NCBI RefSeq assembly: GCF_002258315.1
Contig: NZ_NOYD01000022.1
Location: 1 to 35,799 of the forward strand
Source of the DNA: Rhodococcus sp. 06-462-5
GTDB lineage: Bacteria; Actinomycetota; Actinomycetes; Mycobacteriales; Mycobacteriaceae
DNA: 35,799 bases
Direction of reading: 5' to 3'
Part shown: in pieces, positions 8,340-17,164 of the stretch
How the letters are laid out: each line of letters starts with the position of its first letter
Position numbering within the stretch: position 1 is the stretch's first letter
Notes under the pieces: model-generated
What the model saw: the letters and a program-made list of their open reading frames with translations, nothing else
Databases searched by the model: none
Told to the model about the DNA's origin: nothing
Translations under genes and position numbers: made by a program

Positions 8340-10298
8340 ATGACTTCAGTAGTGAACTCGGGCATCGATCTCAGCTACCAGGACGAGAACACACGCGCAC
8401 AGGACGACCTGTTCGTGCACGTCAACGGCAAATGGCTCGAGGAATACGACATCCCGGCCGACCGCGCAGTCGACGGAGCATTCCGCACGCTGTACGACCG
8501 CGCCGAGGTCGACGTGCAGACCATCATCGAAGAATCCGCCGCCGCGAACCCGCCCGCGGGCAGCGACGCGCAGAAGATCGGCGACCTGTTCTCGAGCTTC
8601 ATGGACGCCGACCGTGCCGAGCAACTCGGCGTCACCCCGATCGCCGACGAGCTCACCGCCATCTCCGACGCCACCGACCTCGTCACCCTCGCAGGCGTTC
8701 TCGGTTCCCTGCAGCGCACGGGCGTCGGCGGTGCCATCGGCCACTACGTCGACACCGACGCCAAGCAGTCCGATCGCTACCTGGTCCACTTCAGCCAATC
8801 CGGCATCGGCCTGCCGGACGAGTCGTACTACCGCCAGGACGAGTACGCCGAGATTCGTGCGAGCTACCTCGAGCACATCTCGAAGATGTTCGCGCTCAGC
8901 GGCATCGAGTACGACGCACAGACGGTGTTCGACCTCGAGCAGAAGATCGCCGCAGGCCACTGGGACGTCGTGGCCAGGCGTGACGCCGAGAAGAGCTACA
9001 ACCTCGTCGATTTCGACACCCTGGTTCAGAACGGTGCCGGATTCAATTGGACCGCATGGATTTCCGGGCTCGGTGCCACTACCGAGCAGTTCGCCGAGAT
9101 CGTCGTACGCCAGCCGCCGTTCCTGAGTACCTTCGTCTCGCTGTGGACCTCCGAGGACATCGAAGCGTGGAAGGCGTGGCTGGCGTGGCGCGTAGTGCAT
9201 TCGCGGGCACCGTTTCTCACGAGCGAGATCGTCGACGAGAACTTCGCGTTCTACGGAACCACGTTGACCGGTACCGAGGAGAACCGCGAGCGCTGGAAGC
9301 GCGGCGTCTCTCTGGTTCAGGACGTGCTCGGGGAGGCCGTCGGCAAGCTCTACGTCGAACGCCACTTCCCGGCCGACTCCAAGGCTCGGATGCAGGTGCT
9401 GGTCGACAATCTCACCGAGGCCTACCGCCGCAACATCTCCGAGCTCGAGTGGATGAGCCCGCAGACGCGCGAGAAGGCGTTGGACAAGCTGGGCAAGTTC
9501 ACCCCCAAGATCGGCTACCCCGATCGGTGGCGCGACTACTCGAGTGTCGAGATCAGCGCCGACGACCTGCTCGGGAACTACCGCCGCGGCTACACCGCGG
9601 ACTACCAGCGCGACCTCGACAAGCTCGGCGGACCCGTCGACCGTGACGAGTGGTTCATGACGCCGCAGACCGTCAACGCGTACTACAACCCCGGCATGAA
9701 CGAGATCGTCTTTCCCGCAGCCATTCTGCAGCCTCCGTTCTTCGACCCAGAGGCCGACGACGCGGCCAACTACGGCGGCATCGGAGCCGTCATCGGTCAC
9801 GAGATCGGCCACGGATTCGACGATCAAGGGGCCAAGTACGACGGTGACGGCAACATGGTCGACTGGTGGACCGACAGCGACCGCACCGAATTCGGCAAGC
9901 GCACCACGGCGTTGATCGAGCAGTACAACGAGTTCGAGCCGAAGGCACTGCCCGGCCACAAGGTGAACGGCGAGTTCACCATCGGCGAGAACATCGGCGA
10001 CCTGGGTGGCCTGTCGATCGCGGTCGCCGCCTACGAGATCTCGCTCGAGGGCAAGGACGCGCCGGTGCTCGACGGCCTGAGCGGGCTGCAACGCGTGTTC
10101 TTCGGGTGGTCACAGGTGTGGCGTACCAAGGCACGCGATGCCGAGGCGATCCGTAGACTCGCCGTCGATCCGCACTCGCCGCCGGAGTTCCGCTGCAACG
10201 GCGTCGTGCGAAATCTCGACAGTTTTCACGAAGCATTCGACGTACGGCCCGGAGATGCGCTGTACTTGGACCCGGGGAAGCGCGTCAGGATCTGGTAG
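8340..10298 (+). CDS. M13 family zinc metallopeptidase (neprilysin/PepO-like)
   Basis: A 652-residue endopeptidase. The zinc-binding HEIGH motif is at 487-491 and the third ligand Glu550 is in GENIGDLGG, which also supplies the conserved Asp. The substrate-binding NAYYNPGMNEIVFPAAILQP segment precedes them, and the family ending (VDPHSPPEFRCNGVVRNLDSF, then a final W) is intact. No signal peptide or membrane anchor is visible, as in mycobacterial Zmp1, so export if any is non-classical. M13 enzymes cut oligopeptides of limited size. The ATG at 8340 is preceded by TAAAGA seven bases upstream, which suggests a leaderless message. It is divergent from the tetR-ABC operon, shares a short control region with it, and is followed by a perfect palindrome. 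Confidence 0.93.
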   Translation: MTSVVNSGIDLSYQDENTRAQDDLFVHVNGKWLEEYDIPADRAVDGAFRTLYDRAEVDVQTIIEESAAANPPAGSDAQKIGDLFSSFMDADRAEQLGVTPIADELTAISDATDLVTLAGVLGSLQRTGVGGAIGHYVDTDAKQSDRYLVHFSQSGIGLPDESYYRQDEYAEIRASYLEHISKMFALSGIEYDAQTVFDLEQKIAAGHWDVVARRDAEKSYNLVDFDTLVQNGAGFNWTAWISGLGATTEQFAEIVVRQPPFLSTFVSLWTSEDIEAWKAWLAWRVVHSRAPFLTSEIVDENFAFYGTTLTGTEENRERWKRGVSLVQDVLGEAVGKLYVERHFPADSKARMQVLVDNLTEAYRRNISELEWMSPQTREKALDKLGKFTPKIGYPDRWRDYSSVEISADDLLGNYRRGYTADYQRDLDKLGGPVDRDEWFMTPQTVNAYYNPGMNEIVFPAAILQPPFFDPEADDAANYGGIGAVIGHEIGHGFDDQGAKYDGDGNMVDWWTDSDRTEFGKRTTALIEQYNEFEPKALPGHKVNGEFTIGENIGDLGGLSIAVAAYEISLEGKDAPVLDGLSGLQRVFFGWSQVWRTKARDAEAIRRLAVDPHSPPEFRCNGVVRNLDSFHEAFDVRPGDALYLDPGKRVRIW

Positions 10299-10301
10299 CA
10301 G

Positions 10302-10341
10302 GTGAGTGGAACTTCGTAGCGTGCTACGAAGTTCCACTCAC
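10302..10341. repeat. perfect 40-bp palindrome (19-bp arms)
   Basis: The left arm GTGAGTGGAACTTCGTAGC (10302-10320) is followed by two bases and then its exact reverse complement (10323-10341). It begins four bases after the M13 peptidase stop and ends 30 bases before the P450 ATG. In RNA it would form a very stable hairpin. It could terminate the peptidase transcript, protect mRNA ends, or be a copy of a dispersed palindromic repeat. Its first 15 bases resemble (11 of 15) the arm of the inverted repeat after ilvD at the right end of the window. Confidence 0.85.
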
Positions 10342-10371
10342 ATCCGTAGGGCAATGGGGAGGGGATTTCGG

Positions 10372-11682
10372 ATGAGGGAATTCGTACGATGGCTCGCGGC
10401 GCACGGGGTCATCAGGTTCGGGGCCAAGCGCGCTGCAGCCGCAGGTGATCGGCAGGCCATGCTGGTGGCCGACCCAGCGACGCGGGCAGATCCGACGCCG
10501 GTCTACGAAGAACTGCGCGCCACCGCGCCGCTGGTGAAGACCCGGATCTCGAACATCACCGTGCACCACCGGGTGGCTTTCGACCTGCTGCGCTCCGACG
10601 ACTTCCGAGTCACCCAGCTGGGTGCAACCCTTCCCGGCCCGTTGCGGTGGATCGAGGAGCACACCAGATCCGGTGCACTGCACCCGATTCTGCCGCCGTC
10701 ACTGCTCTCGGTCGAGCCGCCGAACCACACCAGATACAGAAAGCTGGTGTCCTCGGTCTTCACTGCCCGCGCGGTGAAGAAGATGCGCGATCAGGTGCAG
10801 GAAACCGCCGATGCTCTGCTCGACGAGCTGTCCGACGGCTCGCCGGTCGTCGACATCGTCGATCGCTATTGCGCGCGACTGCCGGTCGCGGTCATCGGGC
10901 GCATCCTCGGCGTTCCCGAGGAGGACAATCAACGAGTCCTCGAGTTCGGCGAAATGGCCGCACCCAGTCTCGATATCGGATTGTCGTGGTCTCAGTTCAA
11001 GCAGGTCGAGCGTGGGCTGATCGGGTTCGACGCCTGGCTCTCGCAGCACATCGCGGAGCTGCGCCGCAACCCCGGTGACGATCTGATGAGCCAGCTCATC
11101 GCTGCGAAGGACGAGGGTATCGGCCTGAACGACGAGGAGCTCAGAGCCACCGCAGGTCTGGTGTTGGCTGCAGGGTTCGAGACGACAGTCAATCTGCTCG
11201 GCAGCGGCATCCGACTTCTGCTCGACCACCCCGATCAACTGGCTGTGCTTCAACAGGATCCGTCGCACTGGCCCACCGCGATCGACGAGATGCTGCGGAT
11301 GGAGTCTCCCGTACAGCTCACCGCCCGGATGGCCAAGCACGACGTGGAGGTCGAGGGGGTGACGGTGCACGAGGGCAAGCTCGTCGTGCTGGTGCTCGCC
11401 GGTGCCAATCGGGACCCGCTGGTGTTCGAGGACCCCAATCGCTTCGACGTCACCCGCGCCAATGCCGGTAAGCACCTGTCGTTCTCGGGAGGGCGTCACT
11501 ACTGCCTCGGCGCTGCACTGGCCAAGGCCGAATCGGAAGTTGGCCTCAAGACCCTGTTCGACCGGTTCCCTCACCTGCGGTCGGCAGGCGAGGGCACCCG
11601 TCGCAACACCCGCGTCCTACACGGATGGGCCACTCTCCCGGTGGATCTCGGCGAACCGGCTACGACAACCGCAGGCCGGTAA
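10372..11682 (+). CDS. cytochrome P450
   Basis: A 436-residue soluble bacterial P450 monooxygenase. Seen: the I-helix oxygen-activation motif AAGFETT at 266-272, the K-helix ExxR as E306-M-L-R309, and the haem-binding loop FSGGRHYCLG with Cys378 as iron ligand. No membrane anchor is present, so it depends on a separate ferredoxin and reductase, and neither is encoded nearby. The ATG at 10372 has a GGGGAGG site eight bases upstream; a frame open to 10306 would run through the palindrome and is rejected. The 3' end overlaps the convergent ugpC gene by 23 bases. Substrate and CYP family number cannot be read from the sequence alone. Confidence 0.92.
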   Translation: MREFVRWLAAHGVIRFGAKRAAAAGDRQAMLVADPATRADPTPVYEELRATAPLVKTRISNITVHHRVAFDLLRSDDFRVTQLGATLPGPLRWIEEHTRSGALHPILPPSLLSVEPPNHTRYRKLVSSVFTARAVKKMRDQVQETADALLDELSDGSPVVDIVDRYCARLPVAVIGRILGVPEEDNQRVLEFGEMAAPSLDIGLSWSQFKQVERGLIGFDAWLSQHIAELRRNPGDDLMSQLIAAKDEGIGLNDEELRATAGLVLAAGFETTVNLLGSGIRLLLDHPDQLAVLQQDPSHWPTAIDEMLRMESPVQLTARMAKHDVEVEGVTVHEGKLVVLVLAGANRDPLVFEDPNRFDVTRANAGKHLSFSGGRHYCLGAALAKAESEVGLKTLFDRFPHLRSAGEGTRRNTRVLHGWATLPVDLGEPATTTAGR

Positions 11683-12742
11683 CGGAATCGAAGAAGAACA
11701 GCTCCTCGATCCGGGGCACCAGTCGAATCGTTTCGGCCAGTGCGATGGACAGCTTGCGATCGACTCGGACCGACATCCTCCCGGATGTGGTCGTCCACCC
11801 GTCGATCGTGGCGGGTGCGGAGGCGTAGACGAACGACTCCGCACCCAGCTCCTCGATCAGCTCGACGGTCAGTTGCAGGCCACCGGCACTGTCGCCCACC
11901 AGGTCCCACGATTCCGGTCGCACGCCGACGACGACGCGCTCACCCGCCGAGGACGGCACGGGAATGCGCAACTCGCCGAGCAAGGCGGTGCCGTCGCGCA
12001 CGGGGGCGTCGACCAGATTCATGCCGGGTGACCCGATGAATCCGGCGACGAACGTGTTGACAGGATTGTCGTACAGCTCCCGAGGCGCAGCGATCTGCTG
12101 CAACTTGCCGTCGAGTAATACAGCGACGCGATCACCCATGGTCATCGCCTCGACCTGATCGTGGGTGACGTAGACCGTCGTGGTGCCCAACCGTCGCTGT
12201 AGACCGGCGATCTGGGCTCTGGTCGACACCCGCAACTTGGCGTCGAGGTTGGACAGTGGTTCGTCCATGCAGAACACCTTGGGCTGACGCACGATGGCGC
12301 GCCCCATGGCCACTCGCTGACGCTGCCCGCCGGAGAGCTTGCCGGGCTTGCGGTTCAGCAGCGGCTCGAGTTCGAGCATCTTCGCCGCATCGAGTACTCG
12401 TGCTGCGGTGTCGGACTTGCTCATTCCGGCATTGCGCAGCGCGAAGCCCATGTTGTCGCCGACAGTCATGTTGGGGTACAGCGCGTAGTTCTGGAACACC
12501 ATCGCGACGTCCCTGGCCCGCGGAGCCAGCGAGGTGACGTCCACTCCGCCGATGTCGATGTGACCGCTTTCGACGGACTCGAGACCGGCGAGCATCCGCA
12601 GACTCGTCGACTTCCCACAGCCCGAAGGTCCGACGAGAACGATGAACTCACCGTCCGCGATGTCGAGTTCGAGGTTGTCGACAGCGAGCGAATCGGCACC
12701 CGGATACCGGTGCGAAACGCCGGCGTAGTGAACGGCGGCCAT
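11660..12742 (-). CDS. ugpC: sn-glycerol-3-phosphate/glycerophosphodiester ABC importer ATPase UgpC
   Basis: A 360-residue ATPase of the MalK/UgpC class. Motifs: Walker A GPSGCGKST at 38-46, Q-loop VFQNYALYP, signature LSGGQ at 136-140, Walker B VFCMDEP at 156-162, and the switch histidine in YVTHDQVEA. A C-terminal TOBE/MalK-type regulatory domain (about 240-360, with VVVGVRPESW) separates it from exporter ATPases. The ATG overlaps the ugpB stop by one base (TAATG), so translation is coupled. It is the last gene of ugpA-ugpE-ugpB-ugpC, the same order as in Mycobacterium tuberculosis. The sugar-importer ATPases are a close alternative; the operon order favours Ugp. Confidence 0.88.
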   Translation of the reverse strand: MAAVHYAGVSHRYPGADSLAVDNLELDIADGEFIVLVGPSGCGKSTSLRMLAGLESVESGHIDIGGVDVTSLAPRARDVAMVFQNYALYPNMTVGDNMGFALRNAGMSKSDTAARVLDAAKMLELEPLLNRKPGKLSGGQRQRVAMGRAIVRQPKVFCMDEPLSNLDAKLRVSTRAQIAGLQRRLGTTTVYVTHDQVEAMTMGDRVAVLLDGKLQQIAAPRELYDNPVNTFVAGFIGSPGMNLVDAPVRDGTALLGELRIPVPSSAGERVVVGVRPESWDLVGDSAGGLQLTVELIEELGAESFVYASAPATIDGWTTTSGRMSVRVDRKLSIALAETIRLVPRIEELFFFDSVTGLRLS

Positions 12743-14067
12743 TACTTCGGCAGCTTCGGGGTGATCTGGCGGTCGATGATCTGCTGCAGCTGATCCGAGA
12801 TGGACGCGAACGTCGTTGCGACATCGGCATTCTGCAGTGCGATCTGCTCGAGTCCACTGCCGATGATCTTGTCGCCGCCGGGAACGAACACACGGGCGTA
12901 GTCCTGCGAGCGGGTCAGCGCCAACTGATCCACGGCCGTCTTCGCGTTGGGGTTCGCCTCGAGGAATGCGATCTCCGACGGGTCCTGCTGCGCAGACTTG
13001 CGGACCGGCATGTAGCCGGTGTTCTGCGAGAAGTAGGCGGTGTTGGCGCCGTTGGTGACGAAGTCGATGAATTTGAGCGCGTTCACCTTTCGCTCGTCCG
13101 AGATCTTCGCCGGGATGGCGAGGCCCGCACCACCGGTGGGGCAGCCGGGGGTGCCTTCGGTGGCCGGCAGGAAGGCAGTACCGAACTCGAACGCGGCACC
13201 GGCCTTGATGGTGGACAGGTCGCCGGTGGAGGCGATGGTGGACGCGAGGATGCCCGCGGCGAAGTCGTTGGCGATGTCGTTGGACACCGCGGCGTACTTC
13301 TTGGTGTGGATCATGTCCTGCAGGAACTTGCCTGCCGCAATGGTATTGGGGTCGTCGAACTTCAGCTCGAACTGATCGGAGTACGATCCACCGAACGTCC
13401 AGATCGGTCCCTCGAACGTCCACCCGAGGTAGTCGACGGCGTTACCCCAACCGTGAGCGAGCTTGCCGTTTCCGACGACGGCCTGGATGCGCGGGCCCCA
13501 TTCGTCGAATTCCTGCCAGGTGGCCGGTCCGCGATCGGGCAGGCCGGCCTGCTGCCAGACGGCCTTGTTGTAGTAGAACAGCGGCGTCGAGCGTGCGTAC
13601 GGCAATGCCCAGTGGCTGCCGTTCCAGTTGTAGTCGGCCAGCAGCGAATCCACGTAATCGGACTGATCGACACCTGCTGCAGAGAAGTGCTTGTCGAGCG
13701 GCTCGATCGCACCGGTGAGCGCGTAGTTGAACCACCAGACGTCCGAGAGCACGACCACGTCGGGCACATCGTTGCCGGACAGCGCCGCGTTGAACTTCTG
13801 CGACACCTCCTCGTAGTTCTTGCCACCGTCGATGAGATTGACCGTCAGGCCGGGGTTCTCGGCCTGGAAGCGTGAGATCAGTTCCTTCTCGAACTCCTGG
13901 GACTTGCCCGGGTGGTTCGACCAGAAACTGATGGTGTTCGCATCGCCTTCGACGGCCTCGCCGCCCGACCCGCCCGATCCGGGACCGCTGCACGCCGCGA
14001 GGGCTGCGGCGGCCGCAGCCGCACCGGTGAGCGTGAGGAAGCCACGCCGATTGATGATGTGTGCCAT
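12742..14067 (-). CDS. ugpB: UgpB-like solute-binding lipoprotein with Tat signal
   Basis: A 441-residue extracytoplasmic binding protein. The N-terminus carries a twin-arginine pattern (NRRGFLTLTG), an alanine-rich hydrophobic segment and a lipobox LAAC with the lipidated Cys at about 22, so it is probably exported folded by Tat and anchored to the outer face of the membrane. The body has the type 1 solute-binding fold of the UgpB/MalE cluster (SFWSNHPGKSQEFEKELISR; later GTPGCPTGGAGLAIP). The mycobacterial homologue binds glycerophosphocholine, so phospholipid head-group salvage is a plausible role here. The ATG at 14067 has AGGAG nine bases upstream. It is 28 bases downstream of ugpE and coupled to ugpC. 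Confidence 0.87.
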   Translation of the reverse strand: MAHIINRRGFLTLTGAAAAAAALAACSGPGSGGSGGEAVEGDANTISFWSNHPGKSQEFEKELISRFQAENPGLTVNLIDGGKNYEEVSQKFNAALSGNDVPDVVVLSDVWWFNYALTGAIEPLDKHFSAAGVDQSDYVDSLLADYNWNGSHWALPYARSTPLFYYNKAVWQQAGLPDRGPATWQEFDEWGPRIQAVVGNGKLAHGWGNAVDYLGWTFEGPIWTFGGSYSDQFELKFDDPNTIAAGKFLQDMIHTKKYAAVSNDIANDFAAGILASTIASTGDLSTIKAGAAFEFGTAFLPATEGTPGCPTGGAGLAIPAKISDERKVNALKFIDFVTNGANTAYFSQNTGYMPVRKSAQQDPSEIAFLEANPNAKTAVDQLALTRSQDYARVFVPGGDKIIGSGLEQIALQNADVATTFASISDQLQQIIDRQITPKLPK

Positions 14068-14095
14068 GGTGTTCGACTCCTGATAGTGAGGTGAA

Positions 14096-14986
14096 TCAGC
14101 CCTTGACCGCACCGGAGGTGAGGCCCTTGATCATGTGGCGTTGCAGGACGAGAAAGACGAGAAGGATCGGCAGAATGGTCAGCACCGTCGCGGCCATCAC
14201 TGCACCCCAGTTGGTGTAGCCCTCGCTGTTCTGGAGCAGCGTCAACCCGACCGGAAGCGGCGCGACCGACGAGTCGTCGGACATCAGGAACGGCCACAGG
14301 TACTCGTTCCATTCGGTGACGATCGTGATGATGGCGAAGGCCACCATGGTCGGGCCGGACAGCGGCAGGATCACCCGGAACATCAGCCGTACCGGTCCGG
14401 CACCGTCCATCCGCGCGGCCTCGATGATCTCCGGCGGCAGCGACAGGAAGTGATTGCGCATCAGGAAGGTACCGAAGGCGACACCGGCCAACGGAATGAT
14501 GATGCCTTGGAACGAGTTCCGCCACCCCAGCTCGGAGATGAGCGAGTAGTTGGAGATGACGGTGATCTGGTTGGGCACCATCAACGCGGCGATGATGACG
14601 AGAAAGACGATGTTCTTACCGGGGAAGCGTAGGAACACCAGACCGTAGGCGCTGAGAACCCCGAGGACGAACTTTATGGACGACACGGCCGTGGTGATGA
14701 TGATGGAGTTGCGCAGATACGTGAAGAACGGCACCTCCGTCGTCGCCTCGTCGTAGTTCTGCGGGTGAAACACGCTGGGCCACCATGTGACCGGCTGAAC
14801 GTAGATGTCCGGTCGATCCTTGAAGGAGGTGATCAGGATCCAGAACAGTGGCAGCCCGATCATCAGCAGGACGGCGACCATGGCCGCGTATCCGAGGATG
14901 TTCGCGCTACGTCGCGCACGCTGCTGGTCGCGCGGCCCTGGCACCTTCTCCGGCGTCGCAGTCCGAGGCTTGTTCGTCACTGTCAT
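14096..14986 (-). CDS. ugpE: Ugp importer permease UgpE
   Basis: A 296-residue permease with six membrane segments after a basic cytoplasmic N-terminus of about 28 residues. The EAA loop that docks the ATPase is clear: EIIEAARMDGAGPVRLMFRV, followed by ILPLSGPT, the CUT1 importer consensus. Its start codon overlaps the ugpA stop (ATGA), which fixes the start and couples the two permeases as a heterodimer. The gene order and a binding protein resembling UgpB support glycerol-3-phosphate or glycerophosphodiester import over sugar import, but the permease sequence alone cannot decide. Confidence 0.88.
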   Translation of the reverse strand: MTVTNKPRTATPEKVPGPRDQQRARRSANILGYAAMVAVLLMIGLPLFWILITSFKDRPDIYVQPVTWWPSVFHPQNYDEATTEVPFFTYLRNSIIITTAVSSIKFVLGVLSAYGLVFLRFPGKNIVFLVIIAALMVPNQITVISNYSLISELGWRNSFQGIIIPLAGVAFGTFLMRNHFLSLPPEIIEAARMDGAGPVRLMFRVILPLSGPTMVAFAIITIVTEWNEYLWPFLMSDDSSVAPLPVGLTLLQNSEGYTNWGAVMAATVLTILPILLVFLVLQRHMIKGLTSGAVKG

Positions 14987-15915
14987 CGCTGATCGTCTCG
15001 ATCCATGATTCGTACCTGCACGAGGGTGACGATCAACAGGACGAGGAACAGGATCGTCGCGACCGTGGCACCGTAGCCGGCCCGGAAGTTGCGGAACGTC
15101 TCCTCGTAGACCTGGTAGACCATCGTGGTGGTGCCGGTGCCCAGCGGGCCACCGCGCGTCATGACGTTGATGATGTCGAAGACCTGGAGCGAATTGAGCA
15201 GCACCGTGATGGACAGGAAGAACGTCGTCGGACGTAGTTGTGGCAGAAGCACTTTGCGGAACGTGGTCCAGCGGCTCGCCTGATCGATCTCGGCCGCTTC
15301 CATCAGCTCCTTACGCACGCCCTGCAGGGCCGCGAGGTAGATGACGAAGGTGTAGCCCAGGTTCTTCCACAGGTAGGTCACGGTGATCATGACCATCGCC
15401 CACTTGGGGTCCTGATAGAAATCCGGAACCGCACCGAGGCCGAGGCGTCGCATCAGATCCTGGACCAAACCGAAGTTGGGGTCGAAGACGAACTGGAACG
15501 CGATGCCGATCGCGGCACCCGAGATGACGTACGGGGCGAAGACCGCGGAGCGAACGAAGTTGCGGCCCCTGAGCTTTCGATCGAGCAACAGTGCGAGCAC
15601 CAGGCCGAGAACCAGTGAGCCCACCACTGCGGCGACCGTGAACACGACGGTGTTGCCGACGATCTGCCAGGTGTCCTCGCGGGACGCCCACTCACGGTAG
15701 TTGTCGAAGCCGACGAACGTGGAGGTGGGCGAGGACAGGTTCCAGTCGAAGAACGAGAACTGGAAGTTCTCGACCAACGGCCGGTACGTGAACACACCCA
15801 GCAGAACCAGGTTGGGGCCCACAAGAATCAGGAACAGTGCGTAATCGGTCCACGGCCGCGAGAAGAAGCTCTTCTTGCGTGCCGTGGGCAGCACTCGTTC
15901 GGTTGTTGCACTCAC
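14983..15915 (-). CDS. ugpA: Ugp importer permease UgpA
   Basis: A 310-residue permease with six predicted membrane helices, starting at GTG 15915 and beginning with a short basic cytoplasmic segment. The EAA loop reads ELMEAAEIDQASRWTTFRKV, then LLPQLRPT, as expected for a MalF/UgpA-type subunit. It is the first gene of the operon and partners UgpE. No clear Shine-Dalgarno sequence precedes the GTG, and a leaderless start is possible. A direct repeat resembling an actinobacterial PHO box lies 23-40 bases upstream, the position expected to overlap a -35 region. Phosphate-starvation control is therefore suggested, not shown. Confidence 0.88.
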   Translation of the reverse strand: MSATTERVLPTARKKSFFSRPWTDYALFLILVGPNLVLLGVFTYRPLVENFQFSFFDWNLSSPTSTFVGFDNYREWASREDTWQIVGNTVVFTVAAVVGSLVLGLVLALLLDRKLRGRNFVRSAVFAPYVISGAAIGIAFQFVFDPNFGLVQDLMRRLGLGAVPDFYQDPKWAMVMITVTYLWKNLGYTFVIYLAALQGVRKELMEAAEIDQASRWTTFRKVLLPQLRPTTFFLSITVLLNSLQVFDIINVMTRGGPLGTGTTTMVYQVYEETFRNFRAGYGATVATILFLVLLIVTLVQVRIMDRDDQR

Positions 15916-15937
15916 CGCGAGGACTGTGCTCAGCCTC

Positions 15938-15955
15938 GGCTAACGAATGGTGAAC
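15938..15955 (-). promoter_or_regulatory. candidate PHO box upstream of ugpA
   Basis: On the minus strand the sequence GTTCACCATTCGTTAGCC has two heptamers exactly 11 bases apart, GTTCACC (15955-15949) and GTTAGCC (15944-15938). The first is identical to the actinobacterial PhoP direct-repeat unit and the second matches at 5 of 7 positions. The location before a glycerophosphodiester importer fits PhoP/RegX3-type regulation. Confidence 0.42.
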
Positions 15956-15994
15956 TGGGCCCCAACGTGTGCCGTCACGCAGACCAAATGCTGC

Positions 15995-16042
15995 GCAGTG
16001 GTGTGGTTATGTGCCCCCTACGGCACTCGACCGCACCACTGC
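15995..16042 (-). terminator. strong hairpin after the L,D-transpeptidase, candidate terminator
   Basis: GCAGTGGTGTGGT (15995-16007) pairs with ACCGCACCACTGC (16030-16042) as 13 bp with one G-U pair. Inside the loop, GTGCC and GGCAC can form a second 5-bp stem. It starts nine bases after the stop of the minus-strand transpeptidase gene and upstream of the ugp promoter, so it probably insulates ugp from read-through. No T-tract is present. Confidence 0.6.
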
Positions 16043-16050
16043 CGCAGGCA

Positions 16051-16959
16051 TCAACGGTTCCAGTCTCCGAGACCGTCGGATCCGCTGAGGGTGCCGCCGT
16101 CGGTGTTGACGACGATGACGGGGTCGCCCTTCTGGGCGTTCTCGAAGAACCACTTGCCGTCTTCGGTGCTGACGTTGAGGCAGCCGTGCGAGGCGTTGGA
16201 GTAGCCCTGCTGCGATTCCGACCACGGGGCCGCGTGCACGAAGATGCCGCTGTAGGAGATGCGCGTCGCGTACTCGACGTAGGTGCGGTAGCCCTCCTCG
16301 GAGTCCACGGGGACGCCGTAGGTGGACGAGTCCATGTACATGTCGCGGAATCGCTCGCCGACGATGTAGGTGCCGTTGGGGGTCTCGTGCCCGACCTTGC
16401 CCATCGAGGTGGGCATGGTGCGGACCACCTCGCCGTTGCGGGTGACGGTGATCTGCTTGGTGTTGTCGTCGGCCGTGGTGATGATGGAGTCGCCGGTGGA
16501 GAATTCGGCCTTCGCTCCGCCTGCTTCGACGGTCACCTGGGTGTGCGCCGGGTAGAACTCGTTGGGCAGCCAGCGGACCTGGGTGTCGTTGATCCAGTAG
16601 AAGTGGCCGTCGACGGACGGGTTCGTGGTGACGCGAATGGCCCGCAGCGCGGCGTCACGATCGCCGATTGCCTCGTCGAAGCGGATGGCGATGGGCTGCG
16701 CAACTCCGACGACCTCGCCGCCGGAGGGGCTGATGCTCGGATCGGAGAAGTTCGCGGGCGCGAGCTGCGGGGTGAGCTGCTGCGGCGCGGGTGCGGCCGG
16801 ATCCGAGGACCCCGGCATTCCGGGGATGGAGACGTCCGGGCCGCCCGGCCACAGTGGCGCGGCCTGTGCCGAACCGAATGCGGCGGACGCAGCAAGGGCT
16901 GTACCTGCAACGATCGCGCCGATACGGGCGAGTCTGCGTGTGCGAACCGGTGATGCCAT
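16051..16959 (-). CDS. L,D-transpeptidase (YkuD domain)
   Basis: A 302-residue secreted cell-wall enzyme that makes 3-3 meso-diaminopimelate cross-links in peptidoglycan or attaches molecules to it. Seen in order: a signal peptide of about 34 residues (basic RTRRLARIG, hydrophobic core, cleavage near SAQA-AP), a Pro/Ala-rich linker to about residue 70, an Ig-like domain (about 75-155), and the catalytic YkuD domain. The active site is intact: His242 in HAAPW, then SHGCLN with Cys260 as nucleophile. This Ig-YkuD arrangement matches mycobacterial LdtA/LdtB-type enzymes, which resist most penicillins but not carbapenems. The C-terminus is short and ends soon after the domain. It is divergent from the glycosyltransferase operon. 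Confidence 0.92.
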   Translation of the reverse strand: MASPVRTRRLARIGAIVAGTALAASAAFGSAQAAPLWPGGPDVSIPGMPGSSDPAAPAPQQLTPQLAPANFSDPSISPSGGEVVGVAQPIAIRFDEAIGDRDAALRAIRVTTNPSVDGHFYWINDTQVRWLPNEFYPAHTQVTVEAGGAKAEFSTGDSIITTADDNTKQITVTRNGEVVRTMPTSMGKVGHETPNGTYIVGERFRDMYMDSSTYGVPVDSEEGYRTYVEYATRISYSGIFVHAAPWSESQQGYSNASHGCLNVSTEDGKWFFENAQKGDPVIVVNTDGGTLSGSDGLGDWNR

Positions 16960-17164
16960 GTAACCCGACCATCCTTCGTGCTGCGTCGCGACACCCGCGA
17001 ACTGTGCTGCCGCGGGGCAACGCCCATTAACACATACCGCTCCGACATTTGCTAATCGGATATCGACGAAACGGACGAAAGAAACCGCGGGTACGAGTAT
17101 CTTCTCGCAACCGGTCCCCGAACCGTCTCACCAGGCCACGGCGGATGTGTCGGCAGCCGGGGAA

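Noticed and set aside
8346..10091. 581-residue open frame opposite the M13 peptidase
   Set aside because: Antisense shadow of a gene with intact HEIGH and GENIGD motifs; the translation is low-complexity Val/Asp/Leu with no recognisable domain.
15967..16953. 328-residue plus-strand frame opposite the L,D-transpeptidase
   Set aside because: Mirror of a gene with signal peptide and SHGCLN active site; Gly/Val/Asp-rich with no motif.
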